Part shown: one piece after another, positions 24,804 to 31,217 of the stretch
How positions within the stretch are numbered: position 1 is the first letter of the stretch
Layout: each line of letters opens with the position of its first letter
Assembly: GCF_000159135.1 (NCBI RefSeq)
Contig: NZ_GG667519.1
Location: 419,753-459,761 of the forward strand
Direction of reading: 5' to 3'
DNA: 40,009 nt
From: Corynebacterium striatum ATCC 6940
GTDB taxonomy: Bacteria; Actinomycetota; Actinomycetes; Mycobacteriales; Mycobacteriaceae
The notes under the pieces: model-generated
Told to the model about the DNA's origin: nothing
Databases searched by the model: none
The model's input: only the letters and a program-made list of their open reading frames with translations
Program-made: the position numbers and the translations under genes

Positions 24804-25898
24804 ATGACTGAAGCAGCTACCCAATGGGGCGCCTCCGCCGACGCCGTCATCCTTGTAGGCGGCCGAGGCACGCGTTTGCGTCCGCTGACCATCGGTACTC
24901 CAAAGCCGATGCTGCCGACTGCAAACTACCCGTTCCTGCAGCACTTGCTGGCACGTATTAAGGCTGCTGGCATCGACCACGTGGTGATGTCGACTTCCTT
25001 TAAAGCGGAGGTTTTCGAGGAGTACTTCGGTGACGGCTCTGACTTGGGTCTAGAGATCGAGTACGTGGTGGAAGAAACCGCACTGGGAACCGGTGGTGGC
25101 ATCCGCAACGTGTATGACAAGCTGCGCCACGACACGGTGATGGTCTTCAACGGTGACGTGCTCTCCGGCATGGACCTCAACGGCATCCTGCAGACTCACC
25201 ATGAGAAGAATGCCGACGTGACAATGCACCTGCTCAACGTGGCGGATCCGCGTGCGTTTGGCTGCGTGCCGACGGACAGCAATGGCCGCGTGACGGCGTT
25301 CCTGGAGAAGACCGAGGATCCACCAACCAACCAGATCAACGCTGGTTGCTACATCTTCAAGCGCGAAGTTATCGAGAGCATTCCGGCTGACCGTGTGGTT
25401 TCGGTCGAGCGTGAGACCTTCCCTAATCTGCTGGAGGAAGGCCGCTTGGTAGTGGGCCACGTGGACAACTCCTACTGGCGCGATATGGGCCGCCCGGATG
25501 ACTTTGTACGCGGTTCCTCGGACTTGGTGCGTGGTATTGCGCACTCGCCGTTGCTGGAGGGCCGCACGGGTGAATCCGTGGTGGATGATTCCGCGGGTAT
25601 TGCTGGCGGCGTCCTGCTGCTTTCGGGTACGGCAGTGGGCCGTGGCTCTGAGGTGGGGGCCGGTTCGCGTTTGGACGGCACAGTGGTCTTTGACGGCGTG
25701 ACAATTGAACCTGGCGTAGTAATCAGCAATTCGATTATCGCCTCTGGTGCTCACATCGGGGCGAATGCGCACATTGATAACTGCGTTATTGGCGAAGGCG
25801 CTGTGATTGGTGCGCGCTGTGAGCTCAAGGGCGGCATGCGCGTCTTCCCGGGCGTGCAGATTCCTGACGCGGGCGTGCGCTTTAGCTCAGACGCCTAA
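24804..25898 (+). CDS. rmlA2: Mannose-1-phosphate guanylyltransferase (NDP-sugar pyrophosphorylase)
   Basis: 364 residues. The nucleotidyltransferase domain has VGGRGTRLRPLTIGTPKPM, the nucleotide-binding and substrate Lys signature, then FNGDVLSGMD and NAGCYIFKREV. The C-terminal hundred residues form a left-handed beta helix of hexapeptide repeats (for example GVVISNSIIASGAHIGANA). It makes GDP-mannose from mannose-1-phosphate and GTP, feeding mannosylated lipids and glycans. Homologues in C. glutamicum are labelled rmlA2 or manC. AAGGAATCC precedes the ATG. It lies close to wbbL on the same strand and ahead of whcD and the ManB gene, consistent with envelope sugar supply. Confidence 0.88.
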   Translation: MTEAATQWGASADAVILVGGRGTRLRPLTIGTPKPMLPTANYPFLQHLLARIKAAGIDHVVMSTSFKAEVFEEYFGDGSDLGLEIEYVVEETALGTGGGIRNVYDKLRHDTVMVFNGDVLSGMDLNGILQTHHEKNADVTMHLLNVADPRAFGCVPTDSNGRVTAFLEKTEDPPTNQINAGCYIFKREVIESIPADRVVSVERETFPNLLEEGRLVVGHVDNSYWRDMGRPDDFVRGSSDLVRGIAHSPLLEGRTGESVVDDSAGIAGGVLLLSGTAVGRGSEVGAGSRLDGTVVFDGVTIEPGVVISNSIIASGAHIGANAHIDNCVIGEGAVIGARCELKGGMRVFPGVQIPDAGVRFSSDA

Positions 25899-25917
25899 AG
25901 CTCGAGCTGGAGGGTTT

Positions 25918-25959
25918 CCCTCACCATTGTCTCTATTGACACTGGTGGGGGATATTTTT
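25918..25959 (+). terminator. Terminator after the guanylyltransferase gene
   Basis: A 14-bp stem with one mismatch (arms 25918-25931 and 25938-25951, CCC...TGTC with GACA...GGG), loop TCTATT, followed by ATATTTTTA. It begins 20 bp past the stop codon. Confidence 0.88.
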
Positions 25960-26350
25960 ATGGGCTTGCGTAACCGCTGGGTGCTACATGGGATCAAAGT
26001 GGCCAAAGTGTTTTTTGAGATCCACTAGAAAATTCAGAGTGGTGGCGACACGCCGATCAAACCTGGGAATTGTTTACAGGATCATGAGGCGCCACTATAT
26101 GTAGTACCCCCACACCTTACCCCCATGGGGGGATCTGTGTGACGGATGTGAAAGTTGAGGATCGTGTGCTGCGTTTTTGGCGAATTTGGGCAAAATGGAC
26201 TCTGGTCAGGTTGACGATATTTAGTGATCCGGTGTGAAATAACATCAGTGTAATCAAACGCATCGGCGGTGCCGGACTGGCTTTGTTGGTCCTGGTGTAC
26301 AGTCGGTGCCACTAAGTAAGAACAACCCAACCTCGGAGAAAGGAAGTAGC
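25960..26350 (+). promoter_or_regulatory. Long whcD upstream region with promoter and palindrome
   Basis: About 390 bp without a gene. A good promoter is visible: TTTACA at 26073-26078, 17 bp, TATATG at 26096-26101. About 20 bp downstream is the perfect palindrome CCCCCATGGGGG at 26120-26131, flanked by CACAC and GTGTG half-sites. A second possible -10 (TACAGT, about 26299) lies close to the gene. The distal promoter would give a leader of about 240 nt. WhiB2-type genes are commonly autoregulated, so the palindrome is a candidate control site. Confidence 0.5.
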
Positions 26351-26653
26351 GTGGAGAAAAACTCGAATAATGGCGCTATTCTCCGTGGCGGTGCTGCCGC
26401 AGAGATGTCGCTTGACGAGCTTTTTGGCGCCGTCGAGCAGGAGTGGCAAGACCAGGCACTGTGCGCGCAGACCGATCCTGAAGCCTTCTTTCCAGAAAAA
26501 GGAGGCTCCACCCGTGAGGCTAAGCGCATCTGCCAGGCCTGCGCGGTGCGTGATGAGTGCCTCGAGTATGCCCTTGAGCATGACGAGCGCTTCGGAATCT
26601 GGGGCGGCCTGTCTGATCGTGAGCGTCGCCGCCTCAAGCGTGAGATTGGCTAG
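26351..26653 (+). CDS. whcD: WhiB-family iron-sulfur regulator WhcD (WhiB2)
   Basis: 100 residues from the GTG at 26351, preceded by AAAGGAAG. The four cluster-binding cysteines are Cys38, Cys61, Cys64 and Cys70 (C-x22-C-x2-C-x5-C), followed by the GIWGG turn at residues 82-86 and a basic DNA-binding tail RERRRLKREIG. The flanking guanylyltransferase, metallopeptidase-like and DUF3499 genes match the whiB2 locus of mycobacteria and corynebacteria, where WhiB2/WhcD is needed for proper division and septum formation. An earlier in-frame GTG at 26306 lacks a ribosome-binding site. Confidence 0.93.
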   Translation: MEKNSNNGAILRGGAAAEMSLDELFGAVEQEWQDQALCAQTDPEAFFPEKGGSTREAKRICQACAVRDECLEYALEHDERFGIWGGLSDRERRRLKREIG

Positions 26654-26678
26654 TTAGCTAAAGCCGACTTAGCTCAAG

Positions 26679-26737
26679 TCCCCCGTTTAGTTCTGTTCAA
26701 CTTTTTCGGTTGAGCGTCTGCTAGGTGGGGGATTTTT
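26679..26737 (+). terminator. Branched terminator after whcD
   Basis: Outer arms TCCCCC (26679-26684) and GGGGGA (26727-26732) enclose a CAAC-TTTTTCG-GTTG hairpin; ATTTTTCTT follows. It lies between whcD and the convergent metallopeptidase-like gene. Confidence 0.7.
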
Positions 26738-26739
26738 CT

Positions 26740-27210
26740 TTACCAACTAAACCTTGGGTCGACGTCTTCGGGGTCAAGATTTAGATAGTTCGCCACTAGT
26801 GCGGTGAGGACTGTCCCCAAGAGTTCTGCCCGCTCTCCAGGATTCTGTGCGCGTTCCTCGATGGGCATGCGGAAGATCACCATTCGTGCGCGGGTAGGAC
26901 GGCCGGCCGAATCCACACCGGCGGGAACTACGCGTCCGAGAGGGACCGGGCCATCGGCAATGATTTCTTCAGGCAGCACGGTCATGTCTGCTGAAAGGCG
27001 CATGCGGGGAACTGTGTCCACAGCTAGGTCGAGGCCCGCGAGCTGCTCCGCGAAGGCGTTTTGAATCGGGGCGTAGGCCTCGAGGACTGCCATGTCGAAG
27101 CGCTCGCTGTTGCTGCGGAAACGCGGTGTCGTCTGTGGCAGGAGTGGGCCGCGCATGCCGCGTCCACGGCGATTGCGGAACGGGCGTACATGTGGGCGGC
27201 GCATTGTCAT
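26740..27210 (-). CDS. Metallopeptidase-family (zincin-like) protein lacking HExxH
   Basis: 156 residues. Its position between whcD and DUF3499 matches the actinobacterial gene (Rv3259 type) annotated as metallopeptidase family protein. The visible features agree: an Arg-rich N-terminus (RPHVRPFRNRRGRGMRG), FDMAVLEAY, FRMPIEERA and a C-terminal ALVANYLNLDPEDVDPRF. In true zincins this last helix carries HExxH followed by a GLSDEDL-like segment. Here the helix reads VLTALVANYL with no His or Glu, so zinc catalysis is unlikely. TAAGAT lies 7 nt before the ATG with no Shine-Dalgarno site, suggesting a leaderless mRNA. It is divergent from the DUF3499 gene. Confidence 0.75.
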   Translation of the reverse strand: MTMRRPHVRPFRNRRGRGMRGPLLPQTTPRFRSNSERFDMAVLEAYAPIQNAFAEQLAGLDLAVDTVPRMRLSADMTVLPEEIIADGPVPLGRVVPAGVDSAGRPTRARMVIFRMPIEERAQNPGERAELLGTVLTALVANYLNLDPEDVDPRFSW

Positions 27211-27217
27211 GAGCGTG

Positions 27218-27223
27218 ATCTTA
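27218..27223 (-). promoter_or_regulatory. -10 element of the metallopeptidase-like gene (leaderless)
   Basis: TAAGAT on the minus strand, 7 nt before the ATG at 27210; no Shine-Dalgarno sequence is present. Confidence 0.5.
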
Positions 27224-27291
27224 GGACTCCGCAGGTGCTTTTCGGTGCGGGGCGCGCCGAGTTCCGACTATTCAAATCTCAAGTAAGGGTT

Positions 27292-27297
27292 TAGACT
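27292..27297 (+). promoter_or_regulatory. -10 element of the DUF3499 gene (leaderless)
   Basis: TAGACT, 7 nt before the GTG start at 27305; no Shine-Dalgarno sequence is present. Confidence 0.5.
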
Positions 27298-27304
27298 CAT
27301 TGCC

Positions 27305-27802
27305 GTGAATCATTCTCGTCATTGCTCTCGCCCAGGCTGCGGCCGACCTGCCGTGGCAACATTGACCTACGCATATTCACAGCAGACGGCCGTCGTTGGC
27401 CCGCTTGCGGAGGAGACTGACCCGCATAGCTGGGACCTGTGCGAGAAGCATAGCTCCCGCATCACCGCCCCCATCGGCTGGGAGATGGTGCGCGTGGATC
27501 GCATCGAGCTGGACGAGGAAGATGACCTCATGGCACTCGCTGAGGCCGTGCGTGAGGCTGGCCGTGTGACCACCGGCCTGGTGGACGATGGTGCTGGCTC
27601 CGGTTCTGACCCCATCGACTACGCCGCGAACTTCGATGGTGCAGATCCGGATAGCTCAAATCACCCGGTTTTTCGCACTCGACGTGTCAGTGAGGCGAAG
27701 CAACACCGTCGCGCCCACCTGACGGTTGTGCGGGACGAGAGTGAGGAAGCCGCGCTTAGCGACGTCGACCGCGGCAATCATCATCGCGTCAGAGAAGATT
27801 AA
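27305..27802 (+). CDS. DUF3499 family protein with zinc-ribbon-like cysteines
   Basis: 165 residues. The N-terminal 70 residues are the conserved DUF3499 part: CSRPGCGRPAVATLTYAYSQQTAVVGPL and WDLCEKHSSRITAPIGWEMVRVD. Cys and His residues (C8, C13, then C-x2-H) could bind a metal. The rest is acidic and variable. The start is GTG 27305, placed 7 nt after TAGACT, with no ribosome-binding site. The family is restricted to actinobacteria and stands between WhiB2 and the phosphomannomutase gene; its function is unknown. Confidence 0.88.
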   Translation: MNHSRHCSRPGCGRPAVATLTYAYSQQTAVVGPLAEETDPHSWDLCEKHSSRITAPIGWEMVRVDRIELDEEDDLMALAEAVREAGRVTTGLVDDGAGSGSDPIDYAANFDGADPDSSNHPVFRTRRVSEAKQHRRAHLTVVRDESEEAALSDVDRGNHHRVRED

Positions 27803-27847
27803 AAATAGAGAAGATTAAAAATCCTGTTCCTAGGCCGCTGTCCGTTC

Positions 27848-27859
27848 TTGCATATGCAA
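27848..27859. promoter_or_regulatory. Palindrome TTGCATATGCAA upstream of manB
   Basis: A perfect 12-bp palindrome ending 6 bp before the manB -10 hexamer, thus overlapping the -35 region. Candidate regulator site; the factor is unknown. Confidence 0.4.
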
Positions 27860-27865
27860 AAGGGG

Positions 27866-27871
27866 TAGTAT
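27866..27871 (+). promoter_or_regulatory. -10 element of manB (leaderless)
   Basis: TAGTAT, 8 nt before the ATG at 27880. There is no Shine-Dalgarno sequence at the expected distance, so the ATG is likely the 5' end of the mRNA. This decides the start in favour of 27880 over the in-frame TTG at 27871, which overlaps the hexamer. Confidence 0.55.
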
Positions 27872-27879
27872 TGCAGGTT

Positions 27880-29247
27880 ATGCGTACTCGTGAACAGCTA
27901 GATGCCGTTATTAAGGCCTATGACGTCCGTGGCGTCGTGGGCGAAGATATTGATGAGAACTTCGTTCGTGACACCGGTGCTGCCTATGCCGCTATTTTGC
28001 GCGGTGAAGGGGAGACCAAGGTGGCGGTGGGGCACGACATGCGCCCTTCTTCACCGGCGTTGTCTGACGCTTTTGCGCAGGGCGTGGCTTCTCAGGGCTT
28101 GGATGTCATCAAGTTGAACCTGACTTCGACTGATGAATTGTATTTTGCGGCTGGTTCTTTGGATTGTGCGGGTGCGATGTTTACTGCCTCGCATAATCCG
28201 GCGAAGTACAACGGCATCAAGCTGTGCCGTGCGGGTGCTGTGCCGGTGGGGCAGGAGACTGGCCTGGAGGCTATCAAGGGCATGCTGATTGAGGGCGTGC
28301 CGGCCTTTGACGGCGAGCCTGGCTCTGTCAGCGAGCGCGAGGTGCTCCCGGACTATGCGGACTTCCTGCGTTCTTTGGTGCCGCTGGAGTCTTCACGTCC
28401 ATTGGTTGTGGCGGTAGACGCTGCTAACGGCATGGGTGGCCATACGGTTCCGGCTGTGTTTGAGGGCCTGCCGTTTGATGTCCGTGATTTGTACTTCGAG
28501 CTGGATGGCACGTTCCCGAACCACGAGGCTAATCCGCTGGATCCGAAGAACCTCGTAGATCTGCAGAAGTTTGTCACTGAGCAGAAGGCTGATATTGGCC
28601 TTGCCTTCGATGGTGATGCGGACCGTTGCTTTGTGGTCGATGAGAATGGTGATGCTGTTTCGCCGTCGGCTATTTGTGCGTTGGTGGCGCAGCGTTACTT
28701 GCAGAAGTTCCCAGGTTCGACGATCATCCATAACCTGATCACGTCGAAGACGGTGCCGGAGCTGATTGCCGAAAATGGTGGCAGGGCTGTGCGTACCCGG
28801 GTGGGCCACTCGTTCATTAAGGCGCAGATGGCCAAGGAGAAGGCTGCTTTTGGCGGCGAGCACTCCGCACACTACTACTTCCAGGAGTTCTGGAATGCGG
28901 ACTCCGGCATGTTGGCTGCGATGCACGTGCTGGCTGCTTTGGGGGAGACCGATAAGCCGTTGAGCGAGCTGATGGCTCAGTATTCGCGTTATGAGGCTTC
29001 CGGTGAGATCAACTCCACCGTGGCAGACCAGAAGGCTGCAACCCAGGCTGTGCTAGATGGTTTGGCGGACAAGATTGAGTCTGTCGACGAGTTGGACGGC
29101 GTGACCGTTGAGTTGAAGGGCACGGATGCGTGGTTTAACGTGCGCGCTTCGAACACTGAGCCACTGCTGCGTCTGAACGTTGAGGCGAAAACTGCTGATG
29201 AAGTCCAGGCCATCGTCGATGAGGTGCTTGGAATCATCCGCGCTTAG
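27880..29247 (+). CDS. manB: Phosphomannomutase/phosphoglucomutase
   Basis: 455 residues of the alpha-D-phosphohexomutase family, interconverting mannose-6-phosphate and mannose-1-phosphate for GDP-mannose synthesis. The phosphoserine Ser104 is in FTASHNPAKYNGIK, the metal loop reads AFDGDADRCFVVDENGD, the sugar-binding loop is FGGEHSAHYYF and the C-terminal phosphate loop is VRASNTEPLLRLN. The ATG at 27880 is preferred over the TTG at 27871. In C. glutamicum the next genes are a TobH-like gene and manA. Here they follow only after a 6.5-kb sulfite-assimilation block. Phosphoglucomutase side activity is common in this family. Confidence 0.93.
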   Translation: MRTREQLDAVIKAYDVRGVVGEDIDENFVRDTGAAYAAILRGEGETKVAVGHDMRPSSPALSDAFAQGVASQGLDVIKLNLTSTDELYFAAGSLDCAGAMFTASHNPAKYNGIKLCRAGAVPVGQETGLEAIKGMLIEGVPAFDGEPGSVSEREVLPDYADFLRSLVPLESSRPLVVAVDAANGMGGHTVPAVFEGLPFDVRDLYFELDGTFPNHEANPLDPKNLVDLQKFVTEQKADIGLAFDGDADRCFVVDENGDAVSPSAICALVAQRYLQKFPGSTIIHNLITSKTVPELIAENGGRAVRTRVGHSFIKAQMAKEKAAFGGEHSAHYYFQEFWNADSGMLAAMHVLAALGETDKPLSELMAQYSRYEASGEINSTVADQKAATQAVLDGLADKIESVDELDGVTVELKGTDAWFNVRASNTEPLLRLNVEAKTADEVQAIVDEVLGIIRA

Positions 29248-29520
29248 GCGCTTTCCCCGTGCGGGCGCCTTCGTGGCGACCATTCTTCTGTTCGTACCGT
29301 TGCCTGTAAATAGTGCCCTACAATTGTGTGTTTTGGCCCGCTATTTGCAGGAAAAAGGCTCCTGGATGCCGCCACGATTGTCGCACATCTCGGTCCATAG
29401 AGCTCGTGCCTTTCCTTGTGAATAGTGAAGCCGAACAGCTCATCTTTGCCTGCTTAATTGCAAGAAACGGTACATTTGCAGCGGCTGAGCCGCGCCGCCC
29501 CGGCTGCGCCGCAAAACACA
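29248..29520. other. Gene-free junction between manB and the sulfite block
   Basis: No convincing gene. Just after manB is a weak CGCC-TTCGT-GGCG hairpin (about 29266-29278) that may help end manB transcription. The middle is relatively AT-rich and featureless. At 29481-29512 there is a very GC-rich segment with GCGGC-TGA-GCCGC and further complementary units. No transposase remnant, direct-repeat pair or tRNA is visible. Confidence 0.5.
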
Positions 29521-29549
29521 AAAAGCGTCAGCATTGTGCTGGCGCTTTT
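29521..29549. terminator. Bidirectional terminator between manB and fpr2
   Basis: Near-perfect 13-bp arms (AAAAGCGTCAGCA and TGCTGGCGCTTTT) around a 3-nt loop, with A/T tracts on both sides, so it works for the plus-strand manB side and the minus-strand fpr2 gene ending at 29561. Confidence 0.88.
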
Positions 29550-29560
29550 ATTCGGGAAAA

Positions 29561-30910
29561 TTAGCCGCGGGAGTGGGAAACCATGTCCTCCCACTCGACG
29601 TACTTCTTGCGCTCGCGGCCCTCGGCCTCGCCGAGTGCGCGCTCTGCCGCATCGAGGTTCTTCCAGCCATCCCAGGAGAGGAACTCCACGCCCGCAGCCT
29701 TCAGGGTCTCCGTGATGTCCTCTGCGGAAGCGTGGGAGAGCTTGCCTGCCTCGGCGTCGTCAAGCAGCATGCCGATGGTCTCGGAGGCATCGGACTTGGT
29801 GTTGCCGATGAGGCCCACCGGGCCGCGCTTGATCCAGCCAGTGGCGTAGAGGCCAGGGACGATGGTGCCGTCGAGCTCGGTGACGTGGCCGCCGTCGTTG
29901 TTGATGACGTTCTTCTCGGAGTTGAAAGGAACGGTGTCGATAGCGTCGGAGCGGTAGCCCACAGCGAGGTAGACCGCCTGAACCGGCCACTCGGTGAACT
30001 TGCCGGTCCCAGAGACGGAGCCGTCGCCGTTGAGGGCGGTGCGCTCGGTCTTGATGCCGGTGACCTTGCCATTCTCGCCGAGGATCTCAACCGGCTGCTC
30101 GAACAGGTGAATCTGCAGGGTGTGTGGTGCTTCCTTCGGTTCGCGGATGGCGTAGCCCTCCAGGGTCTGGCAAACCAGATCCTGGGACTTAGAGTTGGCG
30201 CGTGCCTCGAGGGAAGCCTCGTCGTAGTCGATGTCCTCCGGGTCCACGACCACGTTGATGGTCGGGGAGTGGTCGAGCTCCTTGAGCTCCAGCGGGGTGA
30301 ACTTTGCCTGTGCCGGGCCGCGGCGGCCGAAGACGCGCACGGTGTGAGCCTTGTTCTTGGACAGGGACTCGTAGACGTTGTCTGGGATCTCGGTGACTTT
30401 GAGCTCATCGCCGGTCTTGGCCAAGATGCGGGCGACGTCAAGGCCCACGTTACCCACGCCCACGACGGCTACCTCTTCAGCGGAGAGATCCCAGTCGCGG
30501 TTGAAGCGCGGGTTGCCGTCGTAGAAGCCCACGAATTCGCCGGCGCCGTGGACGCCCTCGAGGTCTGCCCCCGGCACGTCGAGGACGCGGTCTCCTACGG
30601 CACCGGTGGCGAAGACTACGGCGTCGTAGTGCTCTTTGAGCTGCTCGACGGTGAGGTCGCGGCCGATGTGCACGTTGGAGATGAGGCGGATCTGCTCGGT
30701 CTCCAGGACGCGGTGCAGGGAGTTAACGATGCCCTTGATGCGTGGGTGATCTGGGGCTACGCCGTAGCGGATGAGGCCGAAGGGAGCTGGCATCTGCTCG
30801 ATGAGGTCGATCTGGACGTTGCCACCGGTCTTCTTGACCAGGATGTCAGAGGCGTAGATACCTGCTGGGCCAGCGCCGATGACGGCTACCTTCAGTGGGG
30901 CTTGCGACAT
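29561..30910 (-). CDS. fpr2: Ferredoxin/ferredoxin-NADP reductase, FprA type
   Basis: 449 residues, the length of mycobacterial FprA (adrenodoxin-reductase-like). The FAD motif VAVIGAGPAGIYASDIL is at the N-terminus, followed by PAPFGLIRYGVAPDHPRIKG. The NADP site is VVGVGNVGLDVARIL. The C-terminal flavin-closing motif is YATGWIKRGPVGLIGNTKSDA. It passes electrons from NADPH to ferredoxin, the donor of the sulfite reductase encoded next door in divergent orientation. The same fpr2-cysI arrangement is known in C. glutamicum. AGGAAAGG lies 12 nt before the ATG. The intergenic region has a McbR-type palindrome, so it is probably co-regulated with cysI. Confidence 0.92.
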   Translation of the reverse strand: MSQAPLKVAVIGAGPAGIYASDILVKKTGGNVQIDLIEQMPAPFGLIRYGVAPDHPRIKGIVNSLHRVLETEQIRLISNVHIGRDLTVEQLKEHYDAVVFATGAVGDRVLDVPGADLEGVHGAGEFVGFYDGNPRFNRDWDLSAEEVAVVGVGNVGLDVARILAKTGDELKVTEIPDNVYESLSKNKAHTVRVFGRRGPAQAKFTPLELKELDHSPTINVVVDPEDIDYDEASLEARANSKSQDLVCQTLEGYAIREPKEAPHTLQIHLFEQPVEILGENGKVTGIKTERTALNGDGSVSGTGKFTEWPVQAVYLAVGYRSDAIDTVPFNSEKNVINNDGGHVTELDGTIVPGLYATGWIKRGPVGLIGNTKSDASETIGMLLDDAEAGKLSHASAEDITETLKAAGVEFLSWDGWKNLDAAERALGEAEGRERKKYVEWEDMVSHSRG

Positions 30911-31002
30911 GTGAGTAGTGGGCCTTTCCTCAAATCAATAAACAGCTAAAGAATTCGGTTACTGGTCGTAATACTAGCTGTTCTAGTTCTTTTAATGAAT
31001 AT

Positions 31003-31018
31003 TAGACTGATCAGTCTG
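31003..31018. promoter_or_regulatory. Probable McbR operator in fpr2-cysI region
   Basis: TAGAC-TGATCA-GTCTG, one base from the C. glutamicum McbR consensus TAGAC-N6-GTCTA. The inner AGACTGATCAGTCT is a perfect 14-bp palindrome. It lies about 95 bp upstream of fpr2 and 200 bp upstream of cysI. McbR represses sulfur-assimilation genes in C. glutamicum. Confidence 0.65.
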
Positions 31019-31061
31019 CTAAAAGCGTGTGAGCGTGGGGTTTATTGAACCGCTTTCTGGA

Positions 31062-31115
31062 ACGCTGGGCAACTTGATTATTTAGATTCTTCCAGCGTGG
31101 CGACGTTGTCCCAGC
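31062..31115. promoter_or_regulatory. Nested inverted repeats upstream of cysI
   Basis: ACGCTGG (31062-31068) pairs with CCAGCGT (31092-31098). The overlapping GCTGGGCAAC (31064-31073) pairs with GTTG-T-CCCAGC (31105-31115). The two pairings share bases and are mutually exclusive, so this could be a switchable RNA structure or two protein sites. No T-tract follows. Confidence 0.35.
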
Positions 31116-31153
31116 TCACAATGTAAAGAGTGGTGAAATTAATCCGTACCGCT

Positions 31154-31181
31154 TTGTCTATGGTTCCTAGACCGGTAGGTT
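31154..31181 (+). promoter_or_regulatory. cysI promoter with internal GTCTA-N7-TAGAC repeat
   Basis: A TTGTCT -35 (31154-31159) and a TAGGTT -10 (31176-31181) are 16 bp apart. Between them GTCTA (31156-31160) and TAGAC (31168-31172) form a perfect inverted repeat with a 7-bp spacer, well placed to block RNA polymerase. The half-sites are those of McbR in everted order. Confidence 0.45.
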
Positions 31182-31217
31182 TTTGTCATCCACGACGAAA
31201 GGCAAGTGTTCATCCCC

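Noticed and set aside
26084..26104. Six-codon ATG frame upstream of whcD as a leader peptide
   Set aside because: It overlaps the -10 hexamer of the predicted promoter, so it would not be within the transcript.
29481..29512. Mobile-element end at the sulfite block junction
   Set aside because: GC-rich hairpin only; no matching sequence was found at the other junction (35690-35824) and no transposase remains.
29318..29521. 67-codon minus-strand frame in the manB-fpr2 gap
   Set aside because: No ribosome-binding site, no family resemblance, and it runs into the bidirectional terminator; more likely chance.
29534..30949. 471-codon open frame on the plus strand
   Set aside because: It lies antisense to the well-supported fpr2 gene; the protein is rich in V, G, D and L without motifs and is a by-product of high GC third positions.
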